Source: Agrobacterium sp. RAC06
Lineage (GTDB): Bacteria > Pseudomonadota > Alphaproteobacteria > Rhizobiales > Rhizobiaceae
Length of the DNA stretch: 64,000 bases
Assembly: GCF_001713475.1 (NCBI RefSeq)
Contig: NZ_CP016499.1
Span: 496,001 to 560,000, forward strand
Reading direction: 5' to 3'
Shown here: positions 45,115 to 53,812 of the stretch, in pieces
Layout: every line of letters starts with the position of its first letter
How positions within the stretch are numbered: position 1 is the stretch's first letter
Made by a program: the position numbers and the translations under genes
Notes under the pieces: generated by a model
Database searches by the model: none
Seen by the model: the letters and a program-made list of their open reading frames with translations, nothing else
What the model was told of the DNA's origin: nothing

Positions 45115-47124
45115 TCACGCCACCGACAGATGTTTTGACCGGGTCTTGCGCTTGAGTGCGGTCGGCTGGTTCTCGGCGATCCAAGTGTCGAGGGCGTTTG
45201 CAGGCATGGGGCGGGCGAAGAGATAGCCCTGGGCGATGCTGCAGCCGAGGCGGGCGAGGATGGCGGCGTCTTCGGGCGTCTCGACCCCTTCGACGACGAT
45301 GTCGAGGGAGAGGGACTGGCCGAGGCTGATCATGGCCGAGATCAGTTTCTGGTTGGTCTCGCTGCGGGCGACGTCCTTGACGAAGCTGCGGTCGATCTTG
45401 AGGCGGTCGACCTTCAGGCCGATCAGATAGGCGAGGGATGAATGGCCCATGCCGAAATCATCGACGGCGAGCTTGTAACCGTCCTGTTCGAGCTGCTTCA
45501 ACTGCTCGTCGGCCAGTGCGGGATCGAGAATGGCCTCCTCGGTGATCTCTATCTCGAGTGCCGATGGCGCCACGCCATGGGCGCTAGTGACACGCTGCAG
45601 CATGCAAGGCACGGAATAGAGCGCAAATTCCCGCGGCGAAACGTTGAGTGCCACCGTCACGTCGCCGAGGTGGAAATCAGGCAGGCGGCGGGCGAGCAGG
45701 CAAGCATCGCGGGCGATACTTGCCGTGAGCTGTTCCGAGAGATGCACCGTGCGTGCGGCGTTGACGATTTCCGGTGGTGACACGAAGCCGAGCTGCGGAT
45801 GCTGCCAGCGCACCAGCGCCTCGAAGCCGGTGATGCGGCGTGTCGTCAGGTCGACCTGGGGCTGGAACCAGGCGCCAATGGCGCCGCTCTGTATGGCGCG
45901 GTCGAGGTCCTGCTCGATGATGCGCTTGCGCTCGGCATTGCGGCGCAGGTCCGGGTCGAACTCCCGCAGCTGGCGGCGATCGGCGCGCTTGGCGTCGTAG
46001 AGTGCCATGTCTGCGCAGGCGAGCAGTTCTTCGGCATTGTCTGCGTGATCTGGATAGGCCGCGAGGCCGACGCTCAGGCCGATGACGGACTGGCGCTGGT
46101 GCCAGTGAATCGGCCGGCGGCTGGCTTCGAGCACGGCGGCCGCATGGGTACGGGCGCGGTCCAGAGCATCCGGACCGCTGACGACCACGGCGAATTCATC
46201 GCCGCCAAGACGGGCGATCAGGCTGCCGTCCTCGACGAGCGATGCAAGGCGGGTGGCGATCTCACGCAGCAGCGCATCGCCGGCGCTATGGCCAAGCGTG
46301 TCGTTGATCGACTGGAAACGCTCGACGTCGAAGATCAGCAGGGCGACCTGTTCGTTGACAACGGCGGCCCTGGCGATGTCGCCGGCGAGGCGTCCGTGAA
46401 AGAACATGCGGTTGGCGAGGCCGGTCAGCGTGTCACGGTTGGCCAAGGCTTCGAGACGAGAGTTCTGACGAAGGATGTCGCTGTTGGCACGGGTCAGACT
46501 ATCAGCGAGTGCGGTCGCCTCATGGCGGGCGACCTGGCTGTTGACGAACATACGCTCCGCCCAGAGGCTGCGGCGGATGAAAACGAAGATCATCAGGCTG
46601 AGGCAGACGCCGACCAGCACGTCATTGAAGCGCCAGTTGCCGATCAGATTGACCATCAGGGAGAGCAGAATCGGGATGGAGTAGTTCAAGGCGAGCGGCG
46701 TGTAGCCGATCTGCTTAACGACCGATCCGGCGGCCATGCCGCCCATCATCAAGAAGAGTGGGGCATGGCGCCCGAGCGGTTCGAAGTCGTCAATTGTCCA
46801 GGGCAGTGCGGCCCAGACGATGCCCGAGGCGAGCGCGCCGAGCGAAAGAATGGTCAGGCTGCTCTGCGGCGCCGACAACAGCTTGCCGCGCCGATTGAGC
46901 GCATTCATGGTATAGGCCCTGATGGCGACCACAATCATCGACACGACATACCAGGAGACGTTTGTCCAGCCTGCCTCGTTCTGAAGGTGCAGGATGAACA
47001 GGCAGACGGTGAGTGTGATCAGGTTCAAGACGAGTGTGGAGCGATAGCCGTCGGCGATGTCCGCCACCTGGGCTTGCAGCACTGCCGGCACTGTTCCGCC
47101 GCTTCGGCTCTCGTTCAACCACAT
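45115..47124 (-). CDS. Bifunctional GGDEF-EAL c-di-GMP protein
   Basis: About 669 residues. N-terminal membrane region of about six helices (about 30-185), then a GGDEF cyclase domain with an intact GGDEF motif (about 307-311), then an EAL phosphodiesterase domain with EAL in FEALVRW, NVSPREF, EITEE, DDFGMGHSSLAYL and EGVET, all apparently intact. It may make and degrade c-di-GMP to control motility and attachment. Start uncertain: ATG at 47124 chosen, with ATG 47157 and a TTG at 47166 in frame. The MCP at 49787 is the only other signalling gene near. Confidence 0.88.
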   Translation of the reverse strand: MWLNESRSGGTVPAVLQAQVADIADGYRSTLVLNLITLTVCLFILHLQNEAGWTNVSWYVVSMIVVAIRAYTMNALNRRGKLLSAPQSSLTILSLGALASGIVWAALPWTIDDFEPLGRHAPLFLMMGGMAAGSVVKQIGYTPLALNYSIPILLSLMVNLIGNWRFNDVLVGVCLSLMIFVFIRRSLWAERMFVNSQVARHEATALADSLTRANSDILRQNSRLEALANRDTLTGLANRMFFHGRLAGDIARAAVVNEQVALLIFDVERFQSINDTLGHSAGDALLREIATRLASLVEDGSLIARLGGDEFAVVVSGPDALDRARTHAAAVLEASRRPIHWHQRQSVIGLSVGLAAYPDHADNAEELLACADMALYDAKRADRRQLREFDPDLRRNAERKRIIEQDLDRAIQSGAIGAWFQPQVDLTTRRITGFEALVRWQHPQLGFVSPPEIVNAARTVHLSEQLTASIARDACLLARRLPDFHLGDVTVALNVSPREFALYSVPCMLQRVTSAHGVAPSALEIEITEEAILDPALADEQLKQLEQDGYKLAVDDFGMGHSSLAYLIGLKVDRLKIDRSFVKDVARSETNQKLISAMISLGQSLSLDIVVEGVETPEDAAILARLGCSIAQGYLFARPMPANALDTWIAENQPTALKRKTRSKHLSVA

Positions 47125-47393
47125 AAAACAAAACCCATACCAATCGCAATAAAACATCAATAACAAGAGCGACTTAACGGGGTGTTATCGCGGCTCGCCG
47201 CAATTTAACTAGAAATCATCGGCAACTTTTTGGTGGTGCTTAAATGTGAGTTCGCGTCGCATTTGCCCGCTTTCACTCTGGCCTTCCAAGCCCTGATTTC
47301 GTCGCGCAGGTTGCAAAACGCTACACGCAAGGGAATTCAGTGGCGGCCGAGAATGCACAGCCCATAGTCGAGACCAATTGATATGTAGATATG

Positions 47394-47419
47394 TGCAGGC
47401 GACTCATGGGTCGCCTGCA
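47394..47419 (+). promoter_or_regulatory. Leader hairpin upstream of DUF486 gene
   Basis: TGCAGGCGAC (47394-47403) pairs perfectly with GTCGCCTGCA (47410-47419), 6-base loop, 27 bases before the ATG. No T-run follows. It may be part of the 5' leader or terminate transcripts entering from upstream. Confidence 0.5.
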
Positions 47420-47446
47420 TCTCCCCCTCCATCTCACGAGTTCTCC

Positions 47447-47797
47447 ATGCCGAGCCTCTCTCCCGCCGCTCTCTGGCCGATCCTGCTTCTTTCCCTCTCG
47501 AACGTCTTCATGACATTCGCCTGGTACGGGCATCTCAAATACAAGACGTCCGCCCTCTGGATCGCGATCGTCGCGAGCTGGGGCATCGCCTTCTTCGAAT
47601 ATTGCCTGGCGGTTCCTGCCAACCGGATTGGTGCGGAGGTCTATTCGGCCGCGCAGTTGAAGACCATTCAGGAAGTCATCACGTTGATCGTCTTTTCCGG
47701 CTTCACGGTGTTCTTGCTCAAGGAAAGCCTGACCATCAACCATGTGATCGGCTTTGCCCTGATCGCTGCCGGGGCTGCCTTCGTCTTTCGCGGATGA
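47447..47797 (+). CDS. DMT family protein (DUF486)
   Basis: 116-residue membrane protein with four helices, matching the small DUF486 branch of the drug/metabolite transporter superfamily (MTFAWYGHLKYKTSALWIAI; WGIAFFEYCLAVPANRIG). Probably works as a dimer; substrate unknown. The ATG at 47447 is chosen because the first helix starts there. Confidence 0.85.
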   Translation: MPSLSPAALWPILLLSLSNVFMTFAWYGHLKYKTSALWIAIVASWGIAFFEYCLAVPANRIGAEVYSAAQLKTIQEVITLIVFSGFTVFLLKESLTINHVIGFALIAAGAAFVFRG

Positions 47798-47858
47798 AAG
47801 GCGGCGCGGCCAAGTTCTGGTCGCGCCGTCTTCTGGCCGGTTTGGGGCCACCGTTTCT

Positions 47859-48296
47859 CTAGCTTGCGGTAGCGACGCGATCCGTGCCGATACGCCAGGC
47901 CGGAAGGACGATGGCAGCCAAGAGGAGAGTGTTGAGCAGGACGTTGACGCTCGCGCCGGATGCGAAGGAGCCGGTGCTGTCGACGAGATACCAGGCAAAT
48001 GTCCCCTCGATCATCAATAAACGGGCAAGCTTTGGATCGGCCGGCAGCAGGCGGTCGATGATCAGCCACATCATGACGCCCCAGCCGACCATGACCCCGC
48101 CGCCCATGGCAGCGAGTACGCGGGCGGCCTGGGTATCTATGGGCTGGGCGCCGTCAAGCGGCCAGAACACCGCGTCGGCGAGGAGGGTTGCCGGCAGCGA
48201 AACGGCCGGGTGGGCGCCGAGGGCGACGAGCAGGCCCAGCAATACGATGAAGAGACTGGTGAGCTTCAGCCAGGTGGCGGCAAAATCACGGGACAT
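47859..48296 (-). CDS. Small integral membrane protein, unrecognised
   Basis: 145 residues with four hydrophobic helices (LTSLFIVLLGLLVALGAHPAV; VLAAMGGGVMVGWGVMMWLI; FAWYLVDSTGSFASGA; VLLNTLLLAAIVLPAW). No enzyme motif seen. Divergent from the XRE/MmyB-type regulator, with 148 bases between their starts, so it is the likely target of that regulator. GGAAAGGAAAA precedes the ATG. Confidence 0.7.
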   Translation of the reverse strand: MSRDFAATWLKLTSLFIVLLGLLVALGAHPAVSLPATLLADAVFWPLDGAQPIDTQAARVLAAMGGGVMVGWGVMMWLIIDRLLPADPKLARLLMIEGTFAWYLVDSTGSFASGASVNVLLNTLLLAAIVLPAWRIGTDRVATAS

Positions 48297-48444
48297 TGGC
48301 AATTTTCCTTTCCGGTTGCGATGACGTGACCATGGCGGCCGGCCGGACGTGTCGCAATTACTCCGCAGGTAAGTGACGAGGCGCGCTGCATCTGCCAGAA
48401 GTTTTTGCAATTGCCGCTCGGAACGCTGCAGCATGGAGGATGTC

Positions 48445-49212
48445 ATGACGGGTGATTTTGGTGGCCAGTTGCGCAACTGGCGCGGCAAGCGACGGATGAG
48501 CCAATTGCAGCTGGCGCTGGTTGCCGATGTCTCCGCGCGGCACATCGCCTTTCTTGAGACGGGACGGGCGAAGCCGAGCCGGCACATGGTTCTGCGGCTC
48601 GGCGAGGCGCTGGAGGTGCCGCGGGCCGAGCGCAACCTGATGCTGGATGCGGCAGGCTACCGCGCGGCCTATGCCCGCCGGCCGCTGGACAGCGCAACCA
48701 TGGCACCTATCCGCAGGGCGATCAGCCACATGATTGCCGGGCATATGCCCTATCCGGCCTTTGTCTTCGATCGCTGCTGGACCGTGATGGATGCCAATGC
48801 GAGCGGTCATGCCATGTTGTCGGGCTTCGGCCTTGCTGCCGGGGACAGCTTCATCGACTTCCTGCTGCAGCCCGGACAGGGCGCAGAACTGGTGGAGAAC
48901 TGGCATGAGGTTGCCGGGCATCTGGCGGCCCGTTTCAGACTGGAAAGCGCTCATCTCGGCGGCGATGCGATGCTGGAGCGGGCAGCCGAGGCGCTGGCTT
49001 GCGAGGTGGGAGAGGGCGATCACGGCGTAAGCGGCGAACTGCCACCGGTTCTGGCGGTGCGCTTTCGCTTCGGTGGAATGGTCTATCCGATGTTCTCGAC
49101 GATCACGCAGTTCGGCACGGCGGATGACATCGCGCTCGCGGATATCAAGATCGAAATGTTCTTCCCGTCGGATGACGCCTGCGAAGCTTTCTTCCTCAGC
49201 ATGGCCGGCTGA
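48445..49212 (+). CDS. XRE family regulator with MmyB-like ligand domain
   Basis: 255 residues. The N-terminal HTH (about 6-62; MSQLQLALVADVSARHIAFLETGRAKPS) is joined to an MmyB-like PAS-type domain (about 85-250) that in relatives binds fatty-acid-like ligands. A GGAGG Shine-Dalgarno 6 bases upstream fixes the ATG at 48445; an ATG four codons earlier overlaps that site. Probably controls the divergent membrane protein gene. Confidence 0.85.
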   Translation: MTGDFGGQLRNWRGKRRMSQLQLALVADVSARHIAFLETGRAKPSRHMVLRLGEALEVPRAERNLMLDAAGYRAAYARRPLDSATMAPIRRAISHMIAGHMPYPAFVFDRCWTVMDANASGHAMLSGFGLAAGDSFIDFLLQPGQGAELVENWHEVAGHLAARFRLESAHLGGDAMLERAAEALACEVGEGDHGVSGELPPVLAVRFRFGGMVYPMFSTITQFGTADDIALADIKIEMFFPSDDACEAFFLSMAG

Positions 49213-49218
49213 GGCCGG

Positions 49219-49611
49219 TCAGGCCTGGGGCACCGGCGTCGGCTTGCCATCAGCATCGAGCGCGACCATGACGAAGGTCGCTTCGGTGACTTTTTCCATG
49301 ACATGGGTCAGATAGCGCTGGGCCCAGGTCTCGACCTTGAGCGTCATGGATGTGCGGCCGACGCGGCTGATTTCCGTATAGACGCACAGCGTGTCGCCGA
49401 TTTTGACCGGCATGGCAAAGGCCATCTCCTGGACGGCAGCCGTGACGACGCGGCCTCGGGCACGCTCGGCCGCCCGGATGCCGCAGGCAAGGTCCATCTG
49501 GGCCATGACCCAGCCACCGAAGATATCGCCTGCCGCATTGGCGTCTGCCGGCATGGCAAGTGTCCTCAGGGTCAGTTCGCCGGTGGGTGTTTGCGTTGTA
49601 CCGATCATCAT
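49219..49611 (-). CDS. Acyl-CoA thioesterase (YciA-like hotdog)
   Basis: 130 residues, single hotdog fold. The signature reads [23 protein letters not shown] (about 21-43), with the catalytic Asp in the GDIFGGW segment, and [19 protein letters not shown] follows. Hydrolyses acyl-CoA esters. Two adjacent ATGs (49611, 49608) are possible. Convergent with the XRE regulator, 6 bases apart. Confidence 0.88.
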   Translation of the reverse strand: MMIGTTQTPTGELTLRTLAMPADANAAGDIFGGWVMAQMDLACGIRAAERARGRVVTAAVQEMAFAMPVKIGDTLCVYTEISRVGRTSMTLKVETWAQRYLTHVMEKVTEATFVMVALDADGKPTPVPQA

Positions 49612-49786
49612 TCTGTCGAGACTCCTCTGTGTGCTGCACAGAGAAGTACGCGGAGCAGCCGGTGCGCCACTACTAATATTCACATACAAAAAAGTACCCG
49701 TAATATTTTGTAAGACCGCATTTACGGAGTTTAGAACTGATAAATATCAAAATTTGGCATTCGAATCAAAGTTGGGGGTGGAAAGC

Positions 49787-51601
49787 ATGAAATCGGTGTC
49801 TCTGTCTGTGCGGCTATACGCACTGGTCGCACTGGCTCTGGCGGTACTCGTGGGCACACTGACATACAGCCTCGTTCAATCATATGACGCGCTGGTACAC
49901 GAGCGTCGTCTGGGTCTGGCCCAAATCAACGATCAGGCGATCTCGATTTTCGACACGTATCACAAGCAGGAGCTTGACGGCACGCTGTCGCGCGAGGAGG
50001 CGCAGGCGCGTGCCAAGGAAGTCACCGGCGCGATGCGCTACAATCCTGACGGCTACTACTTCGTCATCGATATGCAGCCGGCCATGGTCATGCATCCGAT
50101 CAAGCCGGAACTGAACGGCAAGGATCTGAGCCAGAACAAGGACCCGAACGGCAAGTTCCTGTTCGTCGAGTTCGTCAATACGGTCAAGGCTAGCAAGGAA
50201 GGCTTCGTCGACTATTACTGGCCGAAGCCTGGCTTCGAAGAGCCGGTCGAGAAGCTGTCTCATGTGATCGGCTACGAGCCATGGGGCTGGGTGGTCGGCA
50301 CGGGCGTCTATTCTGATGACCTCGCAGTGCTCTTCCGCGGCACGGCGCTCCGCTATGGTGTCGTGATTGGTCTTGCGGGCATCGGCATGGTGTTCTTTGC
50401 CTATCTCGTTGTGCGCAGCATCGTGCATCCGATCAACCGCCTGAAGGGCGCAATGAACGACATCGCTGAGGAGCGAGTCGACGTTTCCATCGGTGACATC
50501 GAGCGTCGGGATGAGATCGGCGGCATGGCCAAGACGCTTGAGGTTCTGCGTGGCAGCGTGCGCGAACGCATCGAGCTGCGCGATCGCGAAGCGCAGCAGC
50601 AGGCTAATCTGAACGGCGAACGCGAGCGCAACGAGCTCAATCTGCGCACCTCTTCCGAGCGGCAGAACCATGCGATCAATGCGCTGGGTTCGGCGCTGGA
50701 GCGTCTGGCAGAAGGTGATCTCACCGTGCAGATCGGCGTCATCGGTTCGGAATACGAAAAGCTGCGCGACGACTTCAACCGCGCAGTGGAATCACTGGGC
50801 GGCGTCATTGCCGCGATCAACCAGACGAGTGACATCGTAACGTCCTCGGCCGGCAATATCAGCGAGGCGACCAACAACCTGTCGAAGCGCACCGAGCAGC
50901 AGGCGGCAGCCCTCGAAGAGACGGCGGCGGCCCTCGACGAGATCACCGCAACCGTTCGCACGGCGGCTGAACGCGCCAATGAGGCACGTCAGATGGTGGC
51001 CGAGACCAAGTCGAGCGCCAACCGCTCCGGCGAGATCGTGCGCAGCGCGGTCGATGCCATGGGCCGGATCGAGGGCTCTTCGCAGAAGATCAGCCAGATC
51101 ATCTCCGTCATCGACGAAATCGCCTTCCAGACCAACCTGCTGGCACTGAACGCCGGCGTCGAGGCGGCGCGTGCCGGTGAAGCGGGTCGCGGCTTTGCGG
51201 TCGTGGCGCAGGAAGTGCGGGAACTGGCGCAGCGTTCGGCGAATGCGGCGAAGGAGATCAAGACGCTGATCAGCGCATCGGCTGCCGAAGTCGATACCGG
51301 CGTTGGCCTGGTGCGCTCGACCGGCGAGGCACTGATCGAGATCGAGGCCTTGGTCAACCGCGTCAACGAAAGCGTCAACACGATCGCGACCGCGGCGAAG
51401 GAACAGGCCACGGGCCTGGCCGAGATCAATACCTCGGTCAACCACATGGACCAGATGACGCAGCAGAATGCGGCGATGGTCGAGGAAACCTCGGCTGCCG
51501 GCCAGTCGCTGGCGGAAGAGAGCTACAACCTGCGCCAGCTGCTCTCGCGCCTCAAGGTGAACGCTGCGCAGGCGGCGGCCGGTCATCGCCGGGCGGCGTA
51601 A
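49787..51601 (+). CDS. Methyl-accepting chemotaxis protein
   Basis: 604 residues. First transmembrane helix about 9-28, periplasmic single-Cache sensor domain (about 35-185, with [19 protein letters not shown] and [17 protein letters not shown]), second helix about 188-210, HAMP (about 211-265), then a second HAMP-like stretch and the MCP signalling domain (about 330-590) with the hairpin tip [33 protein letters not shown]. Small organic acids are typical ligands of this sensor type. A terminator follows. Confidence 0.93.
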   Translation: MKSVSLSVRLYALVALALAVLVGTLTYSLVQSYDALVHERRLGLAQINDQAISIFDTYHKQELDGTLSREEAQARAKEVTGAMRYNPDGYYFVIDMQPAMVMHPIKPELNGKDLSQNKDPNGKFLFVEFVNTVKASKEGFVDYYWPKPGFEEPVEKLSHVIGYEPWGWVVGTGVYSDDLAVLFRGTALRYGVVIGLAGIGMVFFAYLVVRSIVHPINRLKGAMNDIAEERVDVSIGDIERRDEIGGMAKTLEVLRGSVRERIELRDREAQQQANLNGERERNELNLRTSSERQNHAINALGSALERLAEGDLTVQIGVIGSEYEKLRDDFNRAVESLGGVIAAINQTSDIVTSSAGNISEATNNLSKRTEQQAAALEETAAALDEITATVRTAAERANEARQMVAETKSSANRSGEIVRSAVDAMGRIEGSSQKISQIISVIDEIAFQTNLLALNAGVEAARAGEAGRGFAVVAQEVRELAQRSANAAKEIKTLISASAAEVDTGVGLVRSTGEALIEIEALVNRVNESVNTIATAAKEQATGLAEINTSVNHMDQMTQQNAAMVEETSAAGQSLAEESYNLRQLLSRLKVNAAQAAAGHRRAA

Positions 51602-51635
51602 GCGTCAGGCTTGACGCACGGACAATCGACAGACC

Positions 51636-51671
51636 GGGGCCGGCGGAGCGATCTGCCGGCCCCTAATTTTT
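51636..51671 (+). terminator. Rho-independent terminator of the chemoreceptor gene
   Basis: GGGGCCGGC (51636-51644) pairs with GCCGGCCCC (51655-51663), 10-base loop, then TAATTTTT. Confidence 0.85.
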
Positions 51672-51765
51672 GCCCTGGATTCCTCAAGGTTTTCGTTCAT
51701 GGCGCATTAAGCCGGGATCGCCTATGCTGTCTTTCGTTGTCCCATAAGGGGATATCGAGGGTGAA

Positions 51766-52566
51766 ATGAGTGTTGCGTTTTCGTCCCTTGGCAGCCGGCT
51801 GACGGTTGCCGTCCTTTCGCTCCTTCTCGTCGCCGGTTGTTCCGGCAGCGACCGGATTCCTTTCGCTGACGTTGGAGGGCCGCGCGCCGGCGACCAGCTG
51901 ATCGGCAAGGTCGATCGCAGCAAAGACGGGCGGGTGCTTGTCGGTCGCGTCGGCGACCCACGAGCGGAGGCGGCCGCCTATGCGCCGCCGGCAGGGGCTG
52001 CGAATGGCGGGGCGCAGGGGCTCGACTATCTCGATACACCTAACCTGGCTGACAGCGATGCGTCGCAGGCCGCGCCGATGATGGCGGCGGGCACTGAGGC
52101 GCCTGTTGACGCCCAGGACCAGACGATGAGCGCGATGGTGATCCCGGAAGGCGGCGTCAATATTGACGGCGCGCTCGGGATCGGGGCCGAGCCCGGGATT
52201 TCCGATGTCGCTTACGCGGATGCGACGAGCCCGGTCGGCGTGCAGCCGCATGTGGTGACGCAAGGCGGGGCTATGGCGATCGCCGAGGGCAATACCAGCC
52301 AGCCGGTGGTCGACGGGATCGGCTTCGACGAGCCGGCGCAGATCGTGACGGGGCCGAGCGGGGCGCAGCAGCCCGTGATGCAGGAAACGCAGGTGGCCGA
52401 GATGTCGGAGGAGGGCGGGATCCTGCCGCTTTCGGTGGATAGTGGCAATTCCGGCATTGATGATCCGGTCCCCGTTTCGAGCCGGCGGACAGCGGCGGCT
52501 TCGAAAGCGCGAGCGCCTGCGGGCAAGGATTGTTCGCTCTATCTCGACAAGCGGAACTGCCGCTGA
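51766..52566 (+). CDS. Predicted lipoprotein, low complexity
   Basis: 266 residues with a lipoprotein signal: hydrophobic stretch and lipobox LLVAGC, lipidation at Cys about 25. The rest is Ala/Gly/Asp-rich and probably disordered, ending in a small Cys-containing motif (CSLYLDKRNCR) that may form a disulphide. No known domain. GAGGGTG precedes the ATG. Stands alone; likely an envelope-associated protein. Confidence 0.72.
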   Translation: MSVAFSSLGSRLTVAVLSLLLVAGCSGSDRIPFADVGGPRAGDQLIGKVDRSKDGRVLVGRVGDPRAEAAAYAPPAGAANGGAQGLDYLDTPNLADSDASQAAPMMAAGTEAPVDAQDQTMSAMVIPEGGVNIDGALGIGAEPGISDVAYADATSPVGVQPHVVTQGGAMAIAEGNTSQPVVDGIGFDEPAQIVTGPSGAQQPVMQETQVAEMSEEGGILPLSVDSGNSGIDDPVPVSSRRTAAASKARAPAGKDCSLYLDKRNCR

Positions 52567-52977
52567 GCCGCTCCTCAGCCCCTATCCTATTTTGCTAAAT
52601 GCCTAATCTTTGTCTGGTAAGCGCTTGCTGACGTTCTGGCCCGGACCTCACCGGCGGGGGCGGGGGTGTGGTTGCCTGACCATGGTGCCTGGATTCTTTC
52701 GGAAGGCCCCTCCCAACCCACCCCCAAGGGGGAGGGCTTAATCCGGCGGTACGGTCGTCTTTGCTGCCGGGTGCCGGGGCGATGGGCGATTGTGGGGGCA
52801 GGAGGGGCGCGAGCCGTACCGCCCGGGGCTTTGGCAGGCTTGCGGGCGGGGCGGTGAGCGCCTAGAGGCTTGGGCAGGGGTTGGTTGGCCTTCCACCACA
52901 TCGTCGAGCGGGGCCCCGCGCTTGATCCTGCCGCTTTCCTCGCCGCCCGGCCGGGCGGTCTTATCTCCGGAGTAGCC
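52567..52977. other. Gene-free region with a GGGGGAGGG-type palindrome
   Basis: 411 bases between the lipoprotein and TauE genes. It contains a palindrome of the CCCTCCC..GGGGGAGGG type (about 52707-52736), a fragment of the repeat families seen elsewhere, and a Shine-Dalgarno for the next gene. No credible coding frame. Confidence 0.5.
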
Positions 52978-53799
52978 ATGCCGCCGATTGCCGATATCCT
53001 GTTTTTCGTCGCTCTTCTGGCGGCGGCCGGCGCTGTGGCGGGGCTGCTTGCCGGCGTCTTCGGGATTGGCGGGGGCGCGGTGCTGGTGCCGGTCTTCTAC
53101 CAGGTCTTCGGCTATGCCGGGATCCCGGAGGAGGTGATCATGCATCTGGCTGTGGGAACCTCGACGGCGCTGATCGTGCCGACTTCGATCCGCTCGTTCC
53201 AGGCGCATCGCAAACGCGGGGCTGTTGATATGGACCTCCTCAAAGGCTGGACGATCGCGGTGCCGCTTGGCGCCCTTCTCGCCACCGTGGTCGCGGCTTA
53301 CGTCTCGAGCGAAGGTCTTCGCCTGTTCTTCGCGGTGATGGGCCTGGTGCTTGCCGCCCGCATGCTGTTCCTCTCCAACCGGATGCATCTGGGCACAGAA
53401 CTGCCGGGCCAGCCCTTCCGATTTCTCACCGGATCGGCAATCGGGCTTTTTTCCGGGCTGATGGGGGTTGGCGGCGGGGTGTTCAACAACACCTTCATGA
53501 CGCTCTACGGCCGGCCGATCCACCAGGCGGTGGCGACGTCGTCAGGTGTAGGCGTCTTGATCTCGATCCCGGCCTTTTTCGGCTTCATCTATGCCGGCTG
53601 GGGCGAGGCGGGCCTGCCGCCCTTTTCCACCGGTTATGTCAACTGGATTGCCTTTGCGGTGATCTTCCCGATCGCTATGCTGGTCACGCCCTATGGCGCG
53701 CAGCTGGCGCACCGGCTGAACAAGCGGCAGCTGGAAATGGGGTTTGCGGTGTTTCTGCTGTTTGTGTCGGCGCGGTTCTTCTGGAGTTTGGTGGGGTAA
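52978..53799 (+). CDS. Sulfite exporter TauE/SafE family permease
   Basis: 273-residue inner-membrane protein with about eight helices. The N-terminal GLLAGVFGIGGGAVLVPVF and the mid-protein repeat GLFSGLMGVGGGVFNNTFM are the duplicated family motif. Members move sulfur compounds or other organic anions; the substrate here is unknown. The frame is open further upstream, but CGGAG sits 6 bases before the ATG at 52978. Its stop is 13 bases from the convergent SIR2-NACHT gene. Confidence 0.9.
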   Translation: MPPIADILFFVALLAAAGAVAGLLAGVFGIGGGAVLVPVFYQVFGYAGIPEEVIMHLAVGTSTALIVPTSIRSFQAHRKRGAVDMDLLKGWTIAVPLGALLATVVAAYVSSEGLRLFFAVMGLVLAARMLFLSNRMHLGTELPGQPFRFLTGSAIGLFSGLMGVGGGVFNNTFMTLYGRPIHQAVATSSGVGVLISIPAFFGFIYAGWGEAGLPPFSTGYVNWIAFAVIFPIAMLVTPYGAQLAHRLNKRQLEMGFAVFLLFVSARFFWSLVG

Positions 53800-53812
53800 G
53801 GGGGGGGCTACG

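Noticed and set aside
45799..47163. 454-codon open frame antisense to the GGDEF-EAL gene
   Set aside because: The opposite strand carries intact GGDEF and EAL motifs; the antisense product has no domain.
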